A DNA stretch of 64,000 bases, taken from positions 1,550,001-1,614,000 of the forward strand of contig NBBA01000007.1 of NCBI GenBank assembly GCA_002794785.1, written 5' to 3'. The notes beneath the pieces were generated by a model. The model worked only from the letters and a program-made list of their open reading frames with translations. It did no database searches and was not told the origin of the DNA. A program made the translations under genes and the position numbers. This document shows positions 56,176 to 64,000 of this stretch, piece by piece. How positions within the stretch are numbered: position 1 is the stretch's first letter; each line of letters starts with the position of its first letter. Source of the DNA: Coniferiporia sulphurascens. Lineage: Eukaryota > Basidiomycota > Agaricomycetes > Hymenochaetales > Hymenochaetaceae.

Positions 56176-57688
56176 ATGAACCAACAGCCTTCAGGAAACG
56201 AAGGGCAATTCCCCCCACTTTACTTCCCTAGTGTGAACGACGACACTGCTGAGATCTACGATGAAGGCGGTACTCGAAGAGGGTAAGTGATATTTTGTGA
56301 CGATCAAAATCTTGGGGCACACGCTCAACCCAGGGCCAAACCAGCATCACGCCATGGTCATATCCCCACGACGCTCCTTATAGCCTGAACCAGGACTTTC
56401 TCGCTATGTTCCCTCTCTCACTCGAGTCAGTCGTCCTGCTAGCACCCTTCACTATCCATGTGTTCCTGAACATCCGTTTTGTTCAGCACGAGCCACGACT
56501 TTCCTTTCTTGGTCGGAGACGCAGATGGGTCGACAGCAGAGGTGTTTAGCCGTTCGAGCGAGCCCTTAGCGGGAATGATGGACGCTAGGGCGGACTTGTG
56601 AGCCTGTCCTTCCGCGGCCAGGAGTACTCTAACCGGAGAATGTCTTTCAGTCCGGCGATAAACCAGGGCAACGTGAATGAGGACGTACAAGCGCAGTATT
56701 TCAGCGAAGGTAGTACCAGTCGATACGACGATCGACTTGAAACAGGGCCAGAAGCAGGGTTTCACCCCGGGTTTAGCTTCTGGGTTCCATCCGACATTTT
56801 GGACAGCCTTCCGGTGCCGCATGCGTACGACATAGGCGCAGCTAGCATCCAAGTGGCGAATTCGTGAGTGTGCAAAGCTTGGTTTTCACGCCGCGTTATG
56901 GTTTAAATGGTATGACCTACCGTAGTATCCCCGTGCAAGTGGACATAACTGCCAGTACTCAAGGCGTGACCGGAGAGGATGGGAGGGTGGAGGAAAGTGT
57001 CTATATGTGAGTCTTTTCTGTGCTTTGATTTTTCGTTTATGCCGACGGCGTAGACAGTGCCGAACAGCAAAGCCCTATATCTCGGCCTTCTTTAACGCTA
57101 GCGATTCCGTACGTCTCTTTCTGCATCTTTATGATCAAATTTCCCACATATTTGTAACGTTAGGGCACCCTCCGGAAGAGGGTTGGAGACGGATTTTGCG
57201 GACGACGCTTCTACGCACACTACGGCATCGAATTTCTCCTGGCTATCTGAACTTGGGGTTGACACCGCTTCGTCCGCTCAATCCGACCCCATCGGGTACG
57301 TTCCCCTCTGCTAAATCTCTACGCTATGCCTTATACCTTATTTTTGTTCCACAGCCCGTCCGACAATTTGCAGCCTTCATCATCCCATGCGATCAGTACT
57401 GTATCTTCTTCTGGCAGGCCTGCCCATATCATTTGTCCTCTTGAGGATTGCAGAATGGAGATGGGAAACACTCATGCAGACATGAGGATCCACGTAACGA
57501 GCCACTGTTTGTCTGCCCATGTGCACAGCTTGCGCGAGCAGACGCTTAGCGGTGGGCATACTCTGATTGAAGGAAGAGCGGCGGCAGTACTGTCATGCCC
57601 TACTCCTCACCGTCCGGGGAGACGGTACCGTTACAAGACGCCCGCGCGGTGGGCAGACCATCTTTACAAAGAACACCGTAGAGGCTGA
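56176..57688 (+). CDS. Zinc-finger protein of the CPxxDC family (copy D), about eight exons
   Basis: Exons 56176-56282, 56345-56425, 56487-56597, 56651-56863, 56926-57006, 57054-57108, about 57165-57290 and 57355-57688. All junctions keep frame except that after 57108, which is unresolved. The N-terminal two thirds are acidic and serine-rich (MNQQPSGNEGQFPPLY..., FVPSDILDSLP-like stretch), suggesting a regulatory region. The last exon carries CPLEDC-x13-H-x4-C, then SLREQTLSGG, a second finger CPTPHRPGRR...RWADHLYKEH, and ends at 57688. It lacks the two extra fingers of copies A and B. A nuclear regulatory protein is plausible (inference). Confidence 0.72.
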
Positions 57689-60021
57689 CCGAGGTGACGC
57701 ACTATTCTCATCCCTAATCTCCGTTTTTCTATACCAACATACCTATACCATTCATTGGCCTTAACTCTCGTTTTGTTAGCTAAAAGTAAACCCTATATTC
57801 TTGGTCCTTGTCGTTTTCCCGTCACAATCTGCGTATTCGCATGATACCCTTCATCCCTTATTGATTTTTATTGCTCCATCCGGACTTTGAGTTATACCCG
57901 TGCTGCGAAAAGTTATTTTTTCTCTTTCCAGCGATATCTACTCTCATTTGTTGAATATATGTGCTATACATTTCAAAGTTTCGTTGACCATAGTCAACAT
58001 GACGACGATCACGGCAGACACCGACGAAAAACCATATTCAATAACAAAGTCCCCTAGTGAAATAAGACGTTATTGACTGTAGTAATTCTTGGCACCCGAG
58101 GAGATATCTGATGTACAACCATTCTGATTTTAATATTGGAGTAAGATCGCCTATAACGAGTTCGTCACAGGCCGTAAGTGTGTATTAGGTTGAAATTTGG
58201 TACCGTCGCCTCATCACCACATGCCATTGTTCCACAAATAAACGCCCGATATCCGCTGATATCACTTGGAACAGATTTCTATGATGAGAAGTCACTTCGG
58301 TGTTTGACGCTTCCCTTTCTCAGTAACAGGCTGACCATGAGGCACAATAACAGTGGGGTGCTACTAGGGCGGCGCACAGTGTCACTGCCAGTCCACACAG
58401 CTACCAATAATGTTTGCTTAGTGAAGGTTCCGGACTTGCCCTCATCGCCGTATCATTGAATCAATTTATGATCCGAGGTGAGTTCAGTCCCATTCAAGGA
58501 TAATAGGGCCCGTATTCTCGATCCAGAGCGGACATGCGCGCCGCCAATTGTTCTTCTCCCACCCGAAATGAAGAAGCGAGTAAGTACGGACTCTTCTTCT
58601 ACTCAAACAGTCGTACGATGGCAGCGAAGATACGCGTGTGCACGGCTCCTGCACTCCTGAAACCTCCCCGTCTCGTGAGGGCGCTTATAGACGTTTGTTT
58701 GCCGTAAGATACACTGCTAGTACCAGAAGCATTGGCAGCGAGGGTATCAGCTAGAAGCACATTCAGAGCTGATTTCTGTAGGAACAACCTTTATCATCCC
58801 TAGCCGGGCACATAAAGAAGTGCCATTTAATGTACGGATACACATTACAAAAATAATTAATACATGAGTCAGTTTTGAAAAGAAGCGTGGGAAAGGATGA
58901 GTTCATTCAAGTTGGTGGGCAATGAGCCCGCAATGCATCTAAACCTCATCAGAATCAAACTTCGCTTTCAAGAGTGGGGCGAAAGTATGAGAAGGCAGCA
59001 CAAGTTAACAATCGAGAAATAAGCCAGAGTGCAACTTGAACCAGTCGGGAGTCCCACGGTCAACTCTCGACGCGAAAGTTGTTATAGTCGATCCTATTTT
59101 TCTAGCTCCGACCCTGACACTCTGGTATCTTGAGCGAAAACGGACAAGTCTTCAGCACAGACTGTGTTCCCAGACTCGGTGAATGGAAAGTCCCTTAGGG
59201 GTGTACTATTCATTAACAGGCCCCGGTTAAACCTGAGTAAAGTAAATTCATTAATATTTGATATTAGGCGGCCTTGAACGCTTAAACTTGATATTAGACG
59301 ATCAACTTAATTTACACTCCGACTTTGCTTTGATGCATCTATGAACTGTGCAATCGAATTCATCGGAACGTCTGTCGATGAGATATTAACTCACTTGTAT
59401 TGGGATTATTAATGTATACAACTTTATTAAAAATGCATATTATATCACATCGAAGAAGAACTTTATAAGGCGCTCAGTATTCAGTCATTAACTCGGGAAT
59501 CCCCTTGCTCAGGGCTGGACCGCTCAGGATAGCATAAACAGTGGAAAAAATCACGCATGTGTATGGTCAAAAAGCTTCGATAAATCTTATGCTACTCATT
59601 TCTGCAGTCGAAAGAAGTACCTCACATTTATTCTTTCATCGCAGATGAAGTAAATCCACCGTCTGCTTACTCGTGGGACGAACAAGGACTCGGATTCGGC
59701 ACCATTATAAAACTCAGAAGGCTGGGACCGCCCATACATGACTACGTATGAACTAGTTATACTGCTGAACGTCGCTAGTCCCTGACTGATGAGTCGTACG
59801 GAGATGAACATGTGTACACGTATTTCGCGGCCCGAATAGACGTATAGTACATTGCACAATTGCAGCCTGAGCCTGAATTAGCAGATATGCGCATTCCGAA
59901 CCTGATGTCATCCCGAGACCAAAATGAAACGAAGTCGCACGAACATGGAAAGGAGGCTTTCCCCGGACCCCGACTACACACATTAACACGAATGAACACA
60001 AGAACACCAGCGCCTAGACCT
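57689..60021. other. About 2.3 kb intergenic, no gene supported
   Basis: Short frames on both strands without domains or splice chains. AT-rich in 57780-58160 and 59210-59470. Confidence 0.5.
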
Positions 60022-60353
60022 TAGTACCACCTCCGAATCAGTCATATTCCCCTGGGAATTGCACACTAACAGGGCCCATGACCGGCGGTATTAATTCCAT
60101 TAATTATACAGACATACATTAACTCACTTCTGCTCATGATTCCCTGGCTGCACCTCCACCCTTTCCCTTTGACGGAGGCGAGCCTGGTAACCACTCAAGT
60201 TGAACTCGTCCATCCACACGCGTAAGATACTCCAGTCCGGTGCGAAACGCGAAACAAGCAGTGTTTCTTTTCCTTTCCCTTTTTCTTTCTCTGAACCTTT
60301 CTCTTTCCTTCCTTATTCCTTTCGGTATAAATAACCGGCGGTATAGGCTACAC
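60022..60353 (+). repeat. Direct repeat, unit 1 (about 330 bp)
   Basis: Similar to 60931-61294: gaccggcggtattaat, gaggcgagcctg, cacacgcg, atactccagtccggtgcg, ccttattcctttcggtataaataaccggcggtata. Unit 1 is bracketed by two direct copies of accggcggtat (60081 and about 60333). Confidence 0.85.
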
Positions 60354-60930
60354 GTGTCTACCATAAATGACCGGTCACCCCATTCCGAGAGCACTCTGAT
60401 AATTCACAAATTTTCCCTCAACAAAGCATCCATTGCTTCTGGAATTAAAACGTGGATGCACAGGTCTAGCATACATGCTCCTGTGAAGTTATAATGGAAC
60501 AGAGTATACACTTCAACTGTGATGAAGAAACTTTGGGCTCGAAAACATGCATATAAATTGGTTTAATCTAAACATTATGATTGTCATTTAAATGCTAATG
60601 CAAGTGTGGCACCTGTAAGTGGCACCGGAAGTTTAATGCAGACCATAGATCACATCTAAGGATTTTTAGCTGATTCTGTGATACAGATGAGTTTCTATGA
60701 GGGAGAAGGAGGCTCAAATTCGCTTCTTTGAGCCATTCCTTGGAATAGGTCTTTACCAAATTACAATTGTAAAACTAGCTGTATTGCTCTCCAAACTTCT
60801 ATTTGTATGATTAATGTGTCTATACACATGATTGAATATTTTGGAAGGGAGAAAATGGGTTGATCAAGAGAAATTGTCGAAATACCTGATATTCACCGTG
60901 ACCGGTCACTTATGTTAGACACATGTAGAC
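60354..60930. other. Spacer between the direct repeats
   Basis: 577 bp, AT-rich, non-coding. Confidence 0.5.
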
Positions 60931-61294
60931 ATTAATACCACCTCCAAGTCAATCATATTCTCCTAGTAGGGACCGCACACTAGCAGGACCCTTGACCGGC
61001 GGTATTAATCCATTAATCTCAGACATATCTCACTCAGTCCCGCCTATGACTCCGCGCTCCAGTCCTTTCCCTTACGGAAACCCGTCGCAATGCATTCCTC
61101 ATTTGACAGAGGCGAGCCTGAAAACCGTTCGACCTGAACATGCCCGCCCACACGCGTGGAATACTCCAGTCCGGTGCGCCCGGTGCGAAACGCAAAACGG
61201 GCAGTGTTTCCTTTCCTTTCCTTTCCTTTTCTCTCTCTGAAACCTTCCTCTTTCCTTCCTTATTCCTTTCGGTATAAATAACCGGCGGTATAGA
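60931..61294 (+). repeat. Direct repeat, unit 2 (about 360 bp)
   Basis: Diverged copy of 60022-60353. Copies of accggcggtat lie at 60994 and 61281. A pyrimidine tract of repeated ttccttt differs in length between the units. Confidence 0.85.
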
Positions 61295-61623
61295 CTTGAG
61301 CAGAGAGGCACCAACTCAAGACTTCGCGGGAAGCCCGGGAGTCCCAGGCACCTACTACATCCATGTAAATGCCATACACTCCGCACCGGCGCCGGCGCTG
61401 GTGCCGGTTTGAGCAAATAACCACATACCACACCAAATCGCCATATGTACTTAAAAACTAAAATCGATGTGCGTCTACTTAAACAAAAATGTTACATACA
61501 TACAGAAAAGAAAAAGAAACGTCGTAAACAAACATCGTACAGTCCAAGCCTTCCGCATCCCACACCACCACACTACACAACATCGCGGGCCAACGACGAC
61601 CCGAACACACTCTAGCCTACACT

Positions 61624-61657
61624 ATCATCATCGTCATCATCATCATCATCATCATCA
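61624..61657. repeat. CAT microsatellite
   Basis: About eleven near-perfect atc/cat triplets. Confidence 0.9.
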
Positions 61658-61788
61658 CAATATTTACTTTATCAACGGGTTATTACGCTTCTCCCGTCCC
61701 TTACGCGTGGGAACAGACCGGGCGGACCGTCAACGGGTCCGAGAGGTGAAGCGCACACTTAAGGGGGTGCGGCGGGCCGACGATTAAC

Positions 61789-63381
61789 TCACGAGTCCCT
61801 GCGCGTCCAGTCGACGACGTTCTTAAGCTGCTCAAGCGTGAGGAAGATAAGGATCGTCGTCGGCTGGAGACGCGTCCATCTGCAGGCGGACCAGAGGCAA
61901 TCAGCATCCATTTCCAGTAGTTTCTGTTGGTGAACAGGAAGACGGAAGCTTACGCAGGCACCCAGCCTTTGAACATGAAGAGCGCGCCCTCGTTCTTCAA
62001 GGAATTCCTGATGACTTGCATCGTCGAGTTAGATCCCGGCCCTGATGCGTTCATAATCCGGCTCTGTGGTCGGAAGATGACGTAAAATTTACGATATCAG
62101 AAAAAGAAAATGGAAAAGATGATGGTTGGAGCGTACCTTGATGACGTCTGCGGGTGAGCAGACGGTCGTCGCTACCGTACCGGCGGCGAAGCTGGCGGTG
62201 AAGTGGCAGTAAATGTTATCGTTGAAATACGGCGTTTTGAGCAGCTCGGACTTGAAGTAGTCGTACCTGCGCACAGGAAACAGTCAACCATGGAGATCGG
62301 TTTGCTGAAGTGAGGCTACGCCACTTACGAGGCTAGTTGCGAAGCGTTCATTAGCACCGCACGGAAGACGTTTGGAACGACACCGCGTGCGAGCGAGGAG
62401 GCGCCTTCCTCGCGGACCATCTGGAAACGACACAGGCACCAATCAGAACACATCATTGTTTCGGACCGGCGATGAGCTAGAAAGACATACACGGAAGAGT
62501 CCATCGAAACAGTTCTTGTAGTTCAGCCTTTTCTCAGGAGGCTTCGCGAAGTCGCCTTGGAGTCGAACCTAGTGAAAGATGGATTATGTCTCATAGCATC
62601 GTTTCGCTTTGCACAATGTGCAAGTCAGACGAACCATGATGATCTCTGTTGATATGATTAATCTGAGTGTTTTGATGAAGGAGTGGTAGTAATCGTACCT
62701 CCGGGGTTGCCGACGAGCCCTGCTATTCCTCCAGCTTACCAGGCACACATTAACGTTTGATGCTAAGAAATCGTTCGGGAGATACCTACCCATACTACCG
62801 GCCGTCGCCAGCTTCCACGCAGGGGCGTTCGGACCTAATGTTCCAATGGCAAACGAGTTAGTAAACAGATTGCGGCCGCTGATCAAGATACAACAACACG
62901 CACCAGCACCGACGATCTTCTTGCTTTCGTCATATGCCCAGAACCGGCAGAGCGAGTAGCTCATCTGGCGGAGCCACGTGCCCGAGATTCCGTCGAACAG
63001 GCCGCGCGCGCCTGCGGTGCGCACAGTCTTCTGAATCGATGCGAGCATGCGTTTGTCCCCTGACGCCTGCAGGCGCACTTTCGTGAGGTCGAGCGGGCTG
63101 TACAGGGCCGGAGCGGAGGCGCGCATCGCGTCGTTTGTTCATTAGTCATTACGCTCAAGGCACGCATTTGGCGGCGCGGGAAGACGTACTGCGTAATGGA
63201 GGCCGCGATGGTCGCAGCGACACCTAGAGAGCGGTCAGGATCCGGCCGTACACGATGATACGGTGTGCCACGACGACGAACCTCCTAACCAGAATGGATA
63301 CGGCTGCTTCTTCTTCGGAGCGAGTAGCACGGTATCCTTGGTCTCAGGAGACTGCGCAGAGACGGCCTCGGTAATCGACAT
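61789..63381 (-). CDS. DIC1: Mitochondrial dicarboxylate carrier, 306 aa, eleven exons
   Basis: Exons 63381-63282, 63223-63190, 63097-62904, 62834-62790, 62734-62699, 62645-62635 (11 nt), 62568-62491, 62420-62329, 62266-62137, 62063-61954 and 61879-61789 total 921 nt and keep frame throughout. The three carrier-family repeats show the signature P-x-D/E-x-x-K/R: PLDLTKVRLQ, NPGEIIMVRLQGD (motif residue varied) and SPADVIKSRI. Other marks are KLATAGSMAGGIAGLVGN, RGVVPNVFRAVLMNASQLAS and TTILIFLTLEQLKNV. Length and motifs match fungal DIC1, which exchanges malate or succinate for phosphate across the inner mitochondrial membrane. The micro-exon encodes the end of GEIIM. Confidence 0.93.
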
Positions 63382-64000
63382 GATGGTATCGTCTCAGGTC
63401 GCTGTCGTTGGGATGGTGTGCGATGCAGGGATCGCAGCTGGGGTGGAGGACGAGATTAAGAGGATGGGAAAAGGAGAAAGTCCGGGTGAAGGGACGGAAC
63501 GGAGGAAGCTAGTGCATAGAAATGGAGTCCATTTATTTAATCTCGTCACGAGCCAGTTAGCACCCGTGTGACTATTTTTCCATTCTAGTTGCCCTCGGAT
63601 CTACCCCGCACCGGTCCCTGATTACCCCGCATTTTTTATCTTGGATTTTACCTGTCACTTGAGAGCTCACACATATCGATGTCTTTCTGGTGGAATGTCA
63701 GGCACGGTTGCGATGGAAAACAGCACAATTTTTGAGAGCTGAGGGATGAAAAAACGATATGATATGCACACACGGATAAAGCCTGTGATTATTCGGAGCT
63801 TCTTATGCATGTCACCCTTTCCCATTAAGTACACTTGCAGACACACCAAAACGAGGACACCTGATGATATACTAAGGTCCGGTTTAATCCGCAGGTCCAA
63901 ATCACACCAATCAACGCCATCCCGAAGCAGGACACAAATACACGATTCGTCCACCTTATCGGAAATATAGTTCATGGGTATCCTGAAACAAATAAGTCAA
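63382..64000. other. Upstream of DIC1 to the window edge
   Basis: Promoter side of DIC1; a pyrimidine-rich leader is evident on the minus strand just above the ATG. No other gene supported. Confidence 0.45.

Noticed and set aside
61467..61787. 106-codon frame containing the histidine run
   Set aside because: Made by the CAT microsatellite; no homology and it overlaps the 3' flank of the carrier gene.

Overview
This is nuclear DNA of a basidiomycete, almost certainly an Agaricomycete (mushroom-forming fungus). Genes are intron-dense, with introns of about 50-75 bp and GT..AG borders. The mobile and orphan families are ones typical of that class: a Plavaka-type transposase, a DUF6698-like gene and a family with the motif GIPVW(I/F)(V/I)R. 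The host genes (RPL23, an HSP9/HSP12 protein, a GRE2-type reductase, an aryl-alcohol dehydrogenase and a mitochondrial dicarboxylate carrier) have fungal intron-exon structures. Most genes below were assembled by hand from splice sites, so several have no single long open frame.

Layout. 1-10.3 kb: a LINE on the minus strand (ORF2 runs off the left edge), split by a very young Ty1/Copia element (4289-9718; LTRs differ at 1 of 256 bases; 5-bp target duplication gtggg). 10.7-11.1 kb: a decayed zinc-finger relic. 13.0-17.2 kb: a nine-exon Plavaka transposase. 17.4-17.9 kb: a 111-bp inverted repeat. 18.2-23.3 kb: one host-type orphan gene broken by two oppositely oriented 1,465-bp solo LTRs, after which the DNA between the LTRs inverted. 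24.1-25.6 kb: an intact DUF6698-like gene. 26.6-27.1 kb: a tandem repeat, then a tRNA-Glu(CUC) gene. 27.7-32.9 kb: two zinc-finger genes of an apparently undescribed family. 34.5-43.8 kb: the conserved core, with RPL23, a small secreted hydrophobic protein, an HSP12-like gene, a GRE2-like reductase and an aryl-alcohol dehydrogenase.

44.3-51.0 kb: a second copy of the GRE2 promoter and first codons, split by a 6.1-kb element with perfect terminal inverted repeats. I find no transposase in it, but it carries fragments of host genes: CDC23/APC8 (twice) and possibly TFIIF-alpha. 51.7 kb: a decayed member of the zinc-finger family. 53.2-54.0 kb: an MLP1/TPR nucleoporin pseudogene. 56.2-57.7 kb: an intact zinc-finger family member. 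60.0-61.3 kb: a direct duplication of about 340 bp. 61.8-63.4 kb: mitochondrial dicarboxylate carrier with an 11-nt micro-exon.

The most novel signals are the inversion proved by crossed target-site duplications, the Pack-type TIR element that captured host genes, and the multi-copy zinc-finger family with the invariant spacing C-x4-C-x13-H-x4-C followed by W-x2-H-L-x3-H. There is no operon logic. The unifying theme is repeated transposon invasion and gene-fragment duplication around a few conserved housekeeping genes.
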